This document shows positions 1-11,330 of a stretch of 64,000 bases of DNA, in pieces. The notes beneath the pieces are model-generated. The model did not search any database, was not told the DNA's origin, and was given only the letters and a program-made list of their open reading frames with translations. Every line of letters begins with the position of its first letter. The stretch's first letter is position 1. The stretch is from Primula veris (taxonomy: Eukaryota; Streptophyta; Magnoliopsida; Ericales; Primulaceae). Location of the stretch: NCBI GenBank assembly GCA_963682055.1, contig OY821740.1, forward strand, positions 35,298,795 to 35,362,794, read 5' to 3'. The position numbers were made by a program, and so were the translations under genes.

Positions 1-333
1 GTTTAAACATCATCAAATGCTTCAACAAATGACATCCTTAAGTATATAGACCCTATCTTAAATATATGCCGGTGAAACTCGCACATATACAATCAATCTT
101 CTATGCCAATTCTTTCTCTTGACACGCAAACACACACACACACACACATTTCTAAATACTTTAAGCTTTAACAGTTTATACATCTTTTTACTCATCAATT
201 ATCATGTTTAAACATCATCAAATGCTTCAATAAATGTTTTCAAGACATTCTTAAGTATAATGACCGTATCTTAGATATATATCGGTGACATTGACACATA
301 CGCCAATTCTTTCTCTAAACACGCGCACACACA

Positions 334-385
<52 letters not shown>

Positions 386-447
386 AATACATACACAGAT
401 TATAGATAGATAGATAGATAGATATAAAGAGAGAGAAATGAGCTTAC
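1..447 (-). repeat. Intron sequence with diverged tandem duplication and (CA)n tract
   Basis: This lies inside the first intron of the minus-strand gene whose exon 1 is 448-645. Two diverged copies of one segment sit in tandem: about 1-148 and about 205-360. Both open with gtttaaacatcatcaaatgc and run through a 'ccaattctttctct' block into a CA-rich tract. The second CA tract (about 325-375) is longer and is followed by (TA) and (GATA) runs up to 425. No coding signal is seen. Confidence 0.75.
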
Positions 448-645
448 TTTCTCGGCTAGTTTAGGATCCAAGCTCTGAACAGTGGACTGAAGGCGGCAAA
501 TAGTGGAGTCAAGGGCGAGGGCGCGTTGACGGAGATTAAATTCTTCGCCGGAGATTCTAGAAACGAGTGACGTGGCAGATTCCTGAAGCTCCTTTGCCGA
601 TTCCACCACTCGTGACACCTCTCCCTCCACCCCCGTTTCTCCCAT
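448..645 (-). CDS. Partial gene, exon 1: probable TMPIT/TMEM120-like membrane protein N-terminus
   Basis: The start codon is at 645 and the exon ends at 448, just before a good donor (GTAAGC, minus strand), after 66 codons. The peptide is hydrophilic and helical, with an acidic start, a segment reading ELQESATSLVSR and the ending LDPKLAEK. This resembles the N-terminal coiled-coil region of plant TMPIT/TMEM120-like proteins as I remember the family. The membrane-spanning part would lie in later exons beyond the left edge. Reading past the donor gives only low-complexity residues, which supports splicing. The family call is an inference from one short exon; an unrelated coiled-coil protein is possible. 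Confidence 0.5.
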
Positions 646-3605
646 CCCTAATTTAATTTAATCCTTCCAATATATATATATATATATATATATGTATCTA
701 TATATATGTATCTATATATATGTATCTATTTATTAGTATTTGTGATATATATATATATATATTATATGAGTGTACGGCGGCGCGCGGGAGAGAAAGTGTG
801 GTTTAGAGAGAGATTTGGGAAATGTTTGGTTGGTTTATGGGGGAGAAAATATTGGAGTACCATCTTAATTTATACTTTACCAACCATACAAGTTTTTAAA
901 AAATCTATTACTATTTCATTTTCATTAGCATACCTTAGCTACCAACAAATTTCATATTATCACTACAGTCTGCACCAGGCCACATTCGGTCTGGTTCCCT
1001 TTTCTTGACAAAAACAAAATCGAAATCCAGCAGATTTTTTTGTTTGTTTTTTTTCGTTTTTCGGTCTTTTTATTTTTTGAACCGAACCGATTGGTTTCGG
1101 TTTTTCTTCGGGGTTTTTCGGACTTTTTCGGGTTTTTCGGTCTAGTTTTATTGTAAACCGAAAACAAAAAAGTTTCGATTTTTCGGTTTCGGTCTTTTTC
1201 GATCTTTTTCGGTTCGGTTCAGTTTTTTCGGGTTTTCGCCCAACCCTAGTCTACACATCTAATTGAACGATTGATGAATCCGTTTCGGAATGAGTGTCTT
1301 GCACGTTTCAAAATAAATGTTGATTTTCATTTTCTTGTAAATTTTCTCAGTTTATTTTTTGAAATGTCTATTTTTTGTAGTGAAATTATATAAAATTTAC
1401 AAATATTATATTATAAGTAATAAATAGTTTTTATTTAAAAATTTTGAAATATAACATTTAATATCGATAGTACACTTGTAAAGCTATATAATATCTACTA
1501 AAATCATACTAGCATTAGAATTTTGTGATAGTGCAATATGATGCACATAAAACAATATTTCTTGATAAATGGAGTTAAATAAGTAACATATAATGAAATT
1601 TGATCTAACAATTTCGATATGCAAAATATTTGGTAAAGAAAATCAGTATAATTTCTGTATGAAGAGAAAATGGTGTTAATTATGTATCACCTTATCATTT
1701 TATGTTTTTTTTTTGTCTTATGTTTTATGTAATGATGTATAATATATTAGGCTAGACTTTAGAAAATATTTAATGAACTAATAATTATTATTAATCAGTA
1801 CTACATATGCAATACATATGCAACGGGTAAAGTGGTACAAAATGATACAAATTTTGGTATCCAAAAATTTATTATCTTTTCCATACCAATATCATTTTTG
1901 CGGTACAAGTGGTATGATACTAATGATTTGTGTTTGATTGGTAAAATAAATTTTACCATTTCATCCATATGAATAGTAGCCTCAAATTTTAAGAAAATAA
2001 CAAAATTTTGGAATGTATTTTTAGAAGATAAAAAGAAGAAAATTTAGTCACGTTCGTGTTTATAAAAAAAACGCATTTGCATCCTCCTCCCTTGCAGGGA
2101 TTGTGGTTTCGTCTGGCCGATCACTTGACGTTGGTTTAGTTGATTACACTCATCTGCATAGTTGTTAGTTGTTACAAAAGTTTGGTTTTGAAGTCAATAT
2201 TTTGATGTATAATTTAGAAAAACTGATCAAGAGGGCGACCAAACTGACCAAGATGTATAATTTAGCCTTCAAGTCAAAAGTTTGGTAAAAAGCCCAAGTG
2301 AACTAACATAAAGATAAATAGTGTACGTATATGTTAACAGGTCCATACCCATAAATAAGCAATATTTTTCTTTATAAGTAAATTTTTACATTTCTCACCA
2401 AACAGCATTACATAGTTAAACGTAAACGATAAAAAGTATACTTTTCCATGTCGTTTACCTGTCAATTTATAAGATGATGCCAAAAGAGACCAATATAGAA
2501 ACTGATCTTAATAGTCAATTTATATGAAGACAATGCTGTTTGGGGACACACACAGAGCCCAAAGAATAGAACTAGAATTATGAAACTAAAAAACATGTAG
2601 ATTCTTCTATTGAAATATAGAGTTTCGAAGAAGAAAAAAATCCACATGAATCGAATAATGGATCTATTTCCTGTTTAAGGGAAGCAGTGCCAGCTGAGAG
2701 AAAGCATCTTTGATGATATCCATCATTTTTGTCATAATCGAATACCATAGTCATCGTTTTATCGACACCTACAAATGAATTTTGGTATACGAGTAAAATA
2801 CAGATAAGTCTACTAATATACTGTAGCATGTATCGACATTGTTTAATTGCAGCTTCAAGAAAATAACCTGGGTATTTTTTGGTTGAGAAAAACACTTGTT
2901 TTTAATTCATCTTGCTCAAAGCTTTAGATCCTCCACGTGAGAATACAAACCTCAGTTTTTACGTTGATCAACCAAATACAGTCTAGAGTCTAGACTTTAA
3001 CAATAAAGAAATATAAGAGGGACTTATAAGCTTTAAACAAACAAAGCCCAAAATTATATCAGAAAAAGCATTTATAAATCTGTTCGGGAAGTGTTACGAG
3101 TAAGGTGTTAACGCCGGGCTTGCGGAAAAACAATTACCAATCATCTTGGAAATGTTAGCATACATTTATTACACGGGTCTTGTTTATATTACCACGTCAT
3201 AGACACAAAAGACTTCTAATGCATTTGAACACATGTTCTGATCAAACAGTATTTATTTATTTATTTTTAATCAAACAGTATATATACGTCCTCACAAGTC
3301 ACAGCTAACTATTGTAATAATTAAACATGTATTAATCACTTAGGCCTTGATTGGTTATAGCGTCGAGGCTTATGAATATGCATTTTTTGCTAGGAAGCTA
3401 GAAAACATTTTGCTGACAACTCAAGGTTTTCTGACTTTTTTGGTTTAAAAAGGTAGAATCTTAAAGCTGGATAAACTCTTATTTTTTTCTCGAATGCAAA
3501 AATAAAAAACAGCTTATTTTCTTAATTTATGCTCTTGAAAAAGCCTCTTGCAGTGCATTTGAAGGCAAAAATAAAATAAAAATTAAACAGAGACATAGAC
3601 TTACC
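646..3605. other. Intergenic, AT-rich; microsatellites and TTTTCGG-rich block
   Basis: About 671-765 holds (TA)n and TATC-type microsatellites. About 1045-1235 is a degenerate tract of TTTTTCGG-like units, with interspersed CCGAAC on the other strand. 1240-2600 is AT-rich with no convincing frame. Minus strand 2640-2890 contains an open stretch that could be two small exons (about 2845-2880, and 2672-2770 bounded by an acceptor-like TTTGTAG and the codons LKQ). I do not recognise the product, and it may be a gene remnant. 3240-3300 and 3340-3600 look like old MITE debris (the 'ccttgattggtt' motif). Confidence 0.5.
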
Positions 3606-5370
3606 TCAGCGAGTTGAGGTATGCAAAATCGCCGTTTCAGACATCAAAGGGATGCTGGGATAACTTCCATTAAGAGCACATCTAATGCATTCCAACACCA
3701 CAAACATATAAGCCAAGGCCATTGAGGTCCAAAAATGCGTACCTATCTTCCCAAAAAGCACAGACAGGGGAACCAATCTGCATACGCTCTCCATCACTGT
3801 CAAACCAATCTCCATTAGCATACCCATCATCACATGAAACCTAAAGAAATGGGGACATGCCTTCTTTTTTATCATCACTGTAGTTATCACGTACGAGTAC
3901 GCAATTGGGAACCACCAAGGGAGTCTCATGTAAGCCCGAAAAAAAGGTTCCGTCAAGAATTCGATATTTTCCAAAAATGGATAGACATTGTAAACTGTTG
4001 GGAAATAGAAGGCATAGAAAAGTGGTCTGTGGATGGGTATTAGATATGGGAGAGATGCTAGAGCTCTCCACCACCATTCTGGCTTTTTGCTCATTTTGGG
4101 AGCCTGGAAATTTTTAACCGCGTTGGGAGGTATTAATGATTTACCGCCACAAGCTGTTGGCAGCAAAGGCCTTAAAAGCGGGGTCGATGAAACAGAAAGT
4201 TTGAGACCAATAATTTTTCCTGATAAAAAAAGTTTGAAATATGAATGCTTAATTCAGAGGCGAAGTCAGGAATAAATGGGTGAAAAATAATTATAGGGGT
4301 CTCAAATCAATATTTTAACATAATATAGTCAAAATATAAAGTATAAACTGGTGTCGTGGTAACCTACAGTTACCACAATCGTCCATCCCTGGCCTAATCT
4401 GAGTGCTATCAAACAGACGATGAAAAGAAACGAGGAAAGTATGTTCATAGAGATAATTGAGTGAAGCCTTGATTGGTTGCAGCTTTGAAGCTTGGTTTTT
4501 TCGCTCTAAATTTTTTACTTGTAAATGGTTAATTGATCAGCTTGCAACCTGTGGTTTTCTGGGTTTTTTTTTTTTGTGATGCCTAGAAGTGATGGCCTTG
4601 TTTTTAGCAAACTCAAAACAACCAGATTGTTGGCTTATAAGCTGTAGCCATACACATTTATACTTGAAATTTAAAACTTTCAATTCTGAAGTGGATTTAT
4701 AATTTTATACTCGTCCATTCCTATTTTAGACTAGTAGTTTCAAGCTCCTAAAATCCAAATGTTTTTGTCTAAATGAACTTTTATAAATAACGGCCTCAAA
4801 TAGACTCGATTACTAGTACTTATAGTCTACTATAAGATGCAACCTTCATTACCATTGGTTTAAGATTAAAAAGACTCAAATGTGCAATTATAAACTGTCA
4901 GAAAATGACTTTTTTTTCAGGACTACAATTTGGAAAAACAAAAAGAAAGAAACAAAGTCCAACCAGTGCATACTTATCTATGTCAATATTACACCCCCTT
5001 GGTCGGTACTCAAAGTAATACGTTATATCAAATTGACGATAAACATAACACCAGAGCCTAATTTTGACTAATACAAGCCTTATCACACGTTTGTTTAAAC
5101 CATAGAAAACATGTATAATTAGTGTTCAAGTTTCACTTTTAAAAAGTAATCGTAATAGTCGATTTATGCTAAAAAAAACAATGAGGATTGCAGTGTCATA
5201 CCTCTTGAAAACCTTACAATTTGGGCTCGAGACGTCCCCCCTGAGTTTCTGATTCCAAATGATTGAAAAGGAGCAGACAAGCGCGATGATGGCACATAAG
5301 TCTTAGCATGCAGTGCCATAGGTGTTGCATAAACACTCCCCGAAATTGGGGAGCATCCATTTAAAAGCAT
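3606..5370 (-). CDS. TIC20: TIC20 family protein, chloroplast inner-envelope import channel subunit
   Basis: There are two exons: 5202-5370 and 3606-4219, total 783 nt, 260 aa. The donor is GTATGA after CAAGAG and the acceptor is TTTTATCAG; the split codon is GGA. Exon 1 encodes a Ser/Arg/Ala-rich N-terminus that fits a plastid transit peptide. Exon 2 carries the TIC20 core: a WWWRALASLPYLIP segment, then four hydrophobic helices, with the family motifs PWWFPIAY, FFRFHVMMGM and CIRCALNGSYPSIPL. TIC20 forms part of the translocon at the inner envelope. The sequence looks closest to the TIC20-I/IV group. The stop codon falls directly before a GTAAGT donor, so a 3'UTR intron or an alternative C-terminus is possible. 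A TTATGCAG acceptor just upstream of the start codon suggests a 5'UTR intron. Confidence 0.9.
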
Positions 5371-6340
5371 ATTTAGTCACTTGAGACACCTGCATAACCA
5401 CACAGAAGAAGGTATGGATGAAGATAGTTCAAACAACATAATAACCAAAAGCGTTCATAAGAACTAATAATGGAACATAAGGATATGAAAGTAATAGCAT
5501 GAATCTCCGATTTTGACAACTTTTCTGTTGCTTAAAAATTTGAAACCCGTAGCAGATTAATGTCTGCTCAGTTGATGGTTACTGGCAAGTACACGAGTGC
5601 GAACTAGTAATAAATTTGCTAAACACGGACTCGTACAAAAGAAGCAACTAGACAAGAACAACCTATGGACTCGAGGTTTGCCATAAAACCTTTTTTGAGT
5701 CTTTCTTCTATTTTACAAAAAAAGTAAACAAAAACAATGTTTGGTTGCGTTTGGATAATCTAACTACTAAGAGGGACATGTGCTCACTAACTAAACCAAC
5801 TACGATTATTTCTAAAGAGGAAAAGAGCTGACACAAATTTCATTAACAGTACGAGATTAAGGAAAGTGTTTTCCCCCCTTTTTAATAATCAATCTGGAAC
5901 CGGATTTGCTAACTGAAGTTTGTATCTAGGCTGCTGAATTGAAATTCAACTGGATAAACTCGAATATTTTATGTTTTTTCACATACCTAACATCTGAGCT
6001 GTTGGATTTTAATCCGATGATCGAGATACAAACTTTAGGCACTGATCTTGGGGACACTAATTAGAAAATCCATTCCCAGTTAATCTAAACCTAGATTGGC
6101 TCTACAGAGCCTGGTATAGTTAGACTAATCCGAACTAAAATCAATCATATTGTGAGCCTGTAGTCATCTGTATATATTATATAAACAAGTTTCCCCTCCT
6201 CGGATTTATGATTTTGCAATTAAAAGTGAACAACATTATACGCCGTCGTTAAAATGGAGAGAAACAATAAAATTGATAAATTTTATATAAATTTAAACTC
6301 TGTAGTTAAAGTATAAAGTTTAAATTTTACATCAATAAAA

Positions 6341-7339
6341 ATGAAAAGTATCCAGAAAAGTAAAGACTCTAAACCCTAATCTCCAGGTTCATTAGCAATT
6401 TTTTTTATAAAAAAAACCTTTATCTATATAAATTTGTTTAGCTTCATATGTATACTATTTTAATTTTTTTGAAGTTTATCACAATCATAACAAACAATTT
6501 TGAATAGATACATTTGTTAAAAAATTGAACTACAAATAAAAAAAACATAATCCAGAATTCTGAGAAAGGGGGACTTTTGTTAAATTAGGAGTATTTAAAT
6601 AAATACATAAAAAAAAATCGTTGAAAAAACAAAGAACAAACAATTATTCAAAAATGATCTTTCCTATAAATATAATACAAAAAAAAATCAAATTCAATCC
6701 AATTACTTAAATCTCTTCAGATTATAAATATTAATATTATGAGAAATGAAAATATAAATAAAATCCCTAAACACACATACATAAAAGCATAATTCATCAA
6801 AATTTCGAGATATATCATATAATAACTTTTTAATATGAATTTCGAAAATGAAAAGTGTCCAGAAAAATAAAGACTCTAAACCCTAACCCCCAGGTTCATT
6901 GGCAATTTTTTTTTATAAAATAAACCTTTATCTATATAAATTTGTTTGGCTTCATATGTATACTAATTTAACTTTTTTGAAGTTTATCACAATCATAACA
7001 AACAATTTTGAATAATTACATTTGTTAAAAATTTGAACTACAAATAATAAAAAAAAACATGATCCAGAATTCCGAGAAAGGGGACTTTTGTTAAATTAGG
7101 AGTCTTTAAATAAATACATCAAAAAGAAAATTCGTAGAAAAAATAAATAACAAACAATTATTCAAAAATGATCTTTCTTATAAATATAATACAAAAAAAA
7201 AAATCAATCCAATTACTTAGATCTCTTCAGATTATAAATATTAATATTATGAGAAATGAAAAAATATATATAAAAAAATCCATAAACACACATACAAAGC
7301 ATAATTTATCAAAATTTCGAGATATATCATATAATAACC
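6341..7339. repeat. Direct tandem duplication, about 490-bp copies, 507-bp spacing
   Basis: Copy 1 starts at 6341 (atgaaaagtatccagaaaag) and copy 2 at 6848 (atgaaaagtgtccagaaaaa). Both continue through the same landmarks: 'gactctaaaccct', 'ggttcatt', 'ttcatatgtatact', 'gaagtttatcacaatcataa', 'cagattataaatattaat', and end with 'cgagatatatcatataataa' at about 6830 and 7339. Differences are scattered single bases and short A/T-run length changes, so the duplication is old but not ancient. No terminal inverted repeats were seen. No coding potential. Confidence 0.85.
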
Positions 7340-7522
7340 GTTGAAACATGAAATTTGACTTTCTTCAGAGAAGTAATGGAATGGAGATTTGAGAGTGTTA
7401 CCTGCAATAGCCATATTTTAAATTTTCTGGTATTGCATGCATTATGTGTATATACACGTGTGTGTACGGTAAAAATAATACTAACATAATATCTCGGGGT
7501 TTATTAAATCATCTACAATATT

Positions 7523-7527
7523 ATTAT
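7523..7527. other. Target-site duplication (left), attat
   Basis: The 5 bp attat directly precede the first LTR base and recur at 14445-14449 directly after the last LTR base. This is the expected 5-bp duplication of LTR-retrotransposon integration. Confidence 0.85.
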
Positions 7528-7747
7528 TGTTGTGTGACATATTAGATCGTTATAGATACATATAGAGATATGTATAAATATAGAGATATGAGAGATACAA
7601 CAAATAGAGTCTTTATTAATCAGAATGTTATGAATGAATATCAAATAGAAGACCACTAACCCTCTTTATATAGATAGAGGGATAGGGTTACAAGCCCACT
7701 TGGGCCCATAAAGTACAAGCTCAATAGTCCAATAATATCTTACAACA
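7528..7747 (-). repeat. Copia LTR, left copy (3' LTR in element sense)
   Basis: 220 bp, TGTTGT...ACAACA. Nearly the same as the right LTR; the main difference is about 20 extra bases of TATAGAGATA-type sequence near its left end. Contains the shared block 'gagagatacaacaaatagag' and the end 'caataatatcttacaaca'. Confidence 0.9.
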
Positions 7748-7757
7748 CTCCCCCTTT
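7748..7757 (-). other. Polypurine tract (PPT)
   Basis: On the minus strand this reads AAAGGGGGAG, immediately next to the 3' LTR in element sense. It fits the plus-strand primer of reverse transcription. Confidence 0.8.
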
Positions 7758-7817
7758 GGACGTCTTGAATTCTTCGTCTTCATGCAGTCGATCTGAGTCG
7801 AGTTCATTCGCAGTGCT

Positions 7818-8260
7818 AAACACATAAAAACCTTAGGGCCGGAAAGCCCAGTGTGGGACAAAACCGGTACCTAGGAGAAACTGTGTAGCCGAATGATATA
7901 GGCCGAAATATCATGTAAGTAACTAACCACAAAACAGTGTGCCTCATCAAAACCTTGACAGAGCAAACCCAATGGGAAAATCTCTGATCGAAGGAAAAAG
8001 AGTGCAACAGTGGTAGTAGTATGGGATCAACCACAAAACAGTTGCCTCATCAAAACCTTGCTAGAGTAAACCCAGTGGGAAAAACCTCTAGTCGAAGGAC
8101 AAAAGAGTACATAGTGGTAAGAAGTATACAACAAGATACTCCCCCTAATTTCGGCAATCTTAAGTGAGATATGATGGGAACGTGTCTCGCTAAAAACCTT
8201 GCCAAGGAAAACCCAGTGGGAAAAAACCTTGGTCTAAGGACAAAAAGAGTACACGAGCAT
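7818..8260 (-). repeat. Copia 3' untranslated zone with tandem 'aaaccttg...cccagtggga' units
   Basis: Three or four diverged units share the pattern 'aaaccttg', then 'aacccagtgggaaaa', then a 'aaggacaaaagagtac'-like end (clear copies around 7946-8010, 8046-8112 and 8193-8252). They lie between the end of pol and the PPT, a non-coding zone in copia elements. Repetition here is seen directly; a role in RNA packaging or replication would be speculation. Confidence 0.7.
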
Positions 8261-8495
8261 GCGACTGGATGCTCCCCTCACTTGCACACGACAGGGTGCG
8301 AAGATTTCGACTAAGTAGTAATTAGTGCAATAAGCATTCACCTGGATGTTCCCCCTCACTTGCACACGACTGGGTGCAAAGATTTCATATTCCAAGAAAG
8401 AGTACGAGCATTCGACTGGATGCCTCATTTACTTACATACGACTGGATGCAAGAAAATCTAACGTGCAATAGAACGAGCATTCAACTGGATGCTC
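8255..8495. repeat. Cluster of seven short hairpins with a common 8-nt loop
   Basis: Seven inverted repeats follow each other at 8255-8274, 8281-8303, 8333-8350, 8359-8381, 8406-8426, 8432-8453 and 8476-8495. Stems alternate between GAGCAT/ATGCTC-like and CTTGCAC/GTGCAAG-like. Loops (plus strand) are GCGACTGG, ACGACAGG, TCACCTGG, ACGACTGG, TCGACTGG, ACGACTGG and TCAACTGG. The cluster lies in the copia 3' non-coding zone. Further single hairpins with the same loop pattern occur up to 12898. Confidence 0.85.
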
Positions 8496-8784
8496 TTAAA
8501 CTTCATTTGTGAAGATTAATTTCGCCGAGAAATGCTAAATAGCATAATGTAGTCATGTCTCTCTTGATCAATAACAAAAGTTGTCTTCTATGACAAGTGT
8601 TTTATCTAGATCGTGAGACAGAACATATGTAATTCAAATATGACTAATACTAGCTCGAAGCCATATACACTCTCTAGTCGTCTCATAGAGCACGAATAGA
8701 TCAGAGTGATTCACTTGGAGTCATTCCAAGACCTCCAAGATGTCGCCTTATTCCTAATGGTAAAGACATACCATGTTAGGAATA

Positions 8785-11330
8785 TTTCTTATGCGGGTCT
8801 GATAAGTAACCGGCATCGGTATAACCGAAAAAGAGTTGCGTTAATTCGAGTACCGAAGGGGGTAGGTACACTCGATGACGCAAATGGGATAAACTAGCCC
8901 ACTTCCAAAATTACCATAAGGTAAGGGAATGTGTCTTTAGTGCCATTTCGATGGCAGCGTGTTAGCGCGATGTTGTGTCGAGCTATACCATTCACAACAG
9001 ACGAGATGTTCGTCCTAGCACATTAGACCAAGTACAATGATGCGCTTATTGTACTTAGATATGAACATTATGGTTCAATATCTCTTCATCGTCTCATCAG
9101 GGACGGACTGGGTCTATATCAATGTCTAGTGATCGAACGATCATGGGAGAATCTGACGACTTAGCGTCATGATGACTAAAACGTCATAACACCTTCTGGG
9201 TGTAGTCTGAATCATAGACTTAGATTCAATATTTACGGGACTCAATCATCAGGTTGAGTCACTACCGTGTCTTCCCAAGATCCTTCATCTCGAAGGCAAA
9301 TCCAAAAATGGATCGCGTAATAAAACACGCAAGGGCATAATACTTGTTCAAGTATCCCAAGCTAATCAAGTACTCACTTAGGCGGTATACCACATCCGCT
9401 CGGATTATATTAATCCATATAGTGAACGTCTCAGTCAATTGAGATCGTGTTCCGTGGTCAGAAACTACTTGATTTAAGCACATGAAGTCACACAGGGACC
9501 TTCATCTATATCTCTTTGTCTAAATTCCCATAGAGATAAAACCGTGACCCCAATCACATGCTGCATAATCAGTTTTTCGGAAACTACTAAACTGGTAAAG
9601 TAGGGGACTATTATAATGTCCATTTCGAGGAAATCAACCATCTCGTAATCAATTCCAAGGTGTGAGAGAAGCCTTGCGCTACTAGGCGAGCATTCTACAA
9701 TCTCATTATTCTCATCACTTTTCCTTACGAATAACCAAATAAACGAACTCGTTTAACATTGGTGGTGTTGGAGCTACAGGTCCGAACACACTTTCGCTAA
9801 GGAGTCTAGTTGGATTGCAAGTTTCCATTAGTACAGTCTATTATCCGTTGACTTCAGGCAACGGTACATGGTTCTCTGTCATAATTTGCTCATATTATCA
9901 GTCGTCACTGAATATATGAATAAGTAATCAATGACAGTCTCGTTTCGCTTCAATATCGTCTAAGATATCATGATCGACAGATATTTCAAGATTCTTAGGA
10001 TGAGGAGGAAATCACACATCTCCTTGATCTTTTATAATCTCGTGCGACAAACGAGTTTCAGTTCACCACCTCTGGGACTGAACGAATTAAGAACCGGTCA
10101 ACTTCCTCATATCTTGGGAAGGACGACAGACTGACGGCCGACGGCAGCGTCCTTTGCTTGGCGGGTTCGGCCAAAGCAACGTGTTACGACAGGAACACGG
10201 CGTCCGATAGGGACGTCTATCCTTGCAAGCATTTTGCAGTAGGTATAAATGATCTCGTGACATCTCATAAAGTCATTAAATGCGTCTGACATTTAGTTAG
10301 ACTTGCGGGAGTATATGCACTTACTTAACTAAGTGCAGTTTTGGGGATCAAGCTAAGACTGAGTGGGTTATGCCACGTTACTTCACCTCGTTTCTTATCA
10401 ACGGTAACGTGCAAATCTCCCCCAAACGACGGGGAGAACAGTCTTAGCGATGTCATTTTCGCATATCATGTGGTAAAGAGATCGCTTGCCAAGGTTACTC
10501 TATCAAATGATAGGCATGGAATTCATAATCGACTTATGTTCCCTTCAGAGGTCCATATTTTGAACGCTATAGCGGCTCAATCAAAATATTAAGTACTCAA
10601 ACATGCGCTCATATGTGGCGTCTGGCTCATAACCAGTAACCAACTGGTACGCATTTACTGTTTTGAGTGACTATGGGCTTCAGACGGACCAATGCAGCAA
10701 AATAGCATGACCCCACACGGAAATATAAATCTTGGTACGCAAAACCAAGAAGTGCGTGCAACCATTTGCAGTTGCATCATCAAAATTTTCGTGAGTCCAT
10801 TTGGGTCTGAACATAATCGACAGGATGTTCAATTTCAATTTCCAAACTCAAATGATTCAAATCGAATTTTCGATTCTTACTCTTCGGAATTATCAAGTCG
10901 ACTAGACTTTTCAGGATAATCCAGATCATGAGCCATCAACTTAATGATAGGGCTAAAAGTTTGGAAAGTGCTGCATTTATGTGGACAACATTAAAATGTG
11001 ACCATATTGTCGATGCATCAATCATAACCATTTATATTTATGGTCCGTCTTATGGTTGGATAAGTCCACAATAACTCCTTCAATTCTTTACAAGAATTCT
11101 ACGAGTTCATTTCGTGATCTTTACACATACTAGTCTTTCAAAGTGAGCATTAGTGGCATGAATTTCGGATTAATTACGAAATATATTCTCAGAGAGAATC
11201 CAAATGCGATGCGATTATAAATCAAGCATCGTCTTTTGATCCGGGAATATCTCATCCGGTCAATGCCACAATATCAAAATGCTCTTATCAATCGACGACA
11301 GGCGAATGATAGTACAGACAATCATGTCTT
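8785..11330 (-). pseudogene. Broken copia pol: integrase, reverse transcriptase and RNase H remnants
   Basis: Minus-strand landmarks from upstream to downstream: an LYYHSP-type gag-pre-integrase end (about 11290-11330), the integrase segment MVMIDAST followed by WSHF (about 10990-11030), the linker segment FGGDLHVTVDKK with TWHN (about 10360-10440), the basic segment ARIDVPIGRRVP (about 10190-10235), RT segments YRLSEYLISLGYLNKYY and FEMKDLGKTR (9262-9400), and RNase H GYTDAGYLSDPHK (8788-8826). The RT segment jumps from the GFA residues straight to FEMKDLGKTR. Family knowledge places the YVDD catalytic motif and about 25-30 residues between these, so an internal deletion removed the active site. 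Stops and frameshifts occur throughout. I give no restored frame. Confidence 0.85.

Larger units (their letters stand above)
5371..7527. other. Intergenic, AT-rich; contains a tandem duplication at 6341-7339
   Basis: No supported reading frame was found. 5371-6340 is featureless AT-rich sequence, probably including TIC20 5' regulatory sequence near 5371-5600. 6341-7339 is a direct duplication described separately. 7440-7470 has a short TA/TG-rich stretch. The last five bases (7523-7527, attat) are the left target duplication of the copia element. Confidence 0.6.

Noticed and set aside
706..1167. Frames on both strands near the TA and TTTTCGG tracts
   Set aside because: Low-complexity sequence (Tyr/Ile or Lys/Arg-rich) without conserved motifs or splice context.
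1045..1235. Telomere-like or satellite DNA in the TTTTTCGG-rich tract
   Set aside because: The plant telomere unit is TTTAGGG. Units here are irregular in length and sequence, so it is treated as low complexity.
7816..8034. Minus-strand frame at the copia 3' end as a possible env-like or accessory gene
   Set aside because: It consists of the repeated non-coding 'cccagtggga' units; no signal peptide or conserved domain is visible.
8281..8495. Hairpin cluster as a bacterial-type terminator or attachment array
   Set aside because: The context is a plant retrotransposon. The stems differ from one another and no U-run follows.
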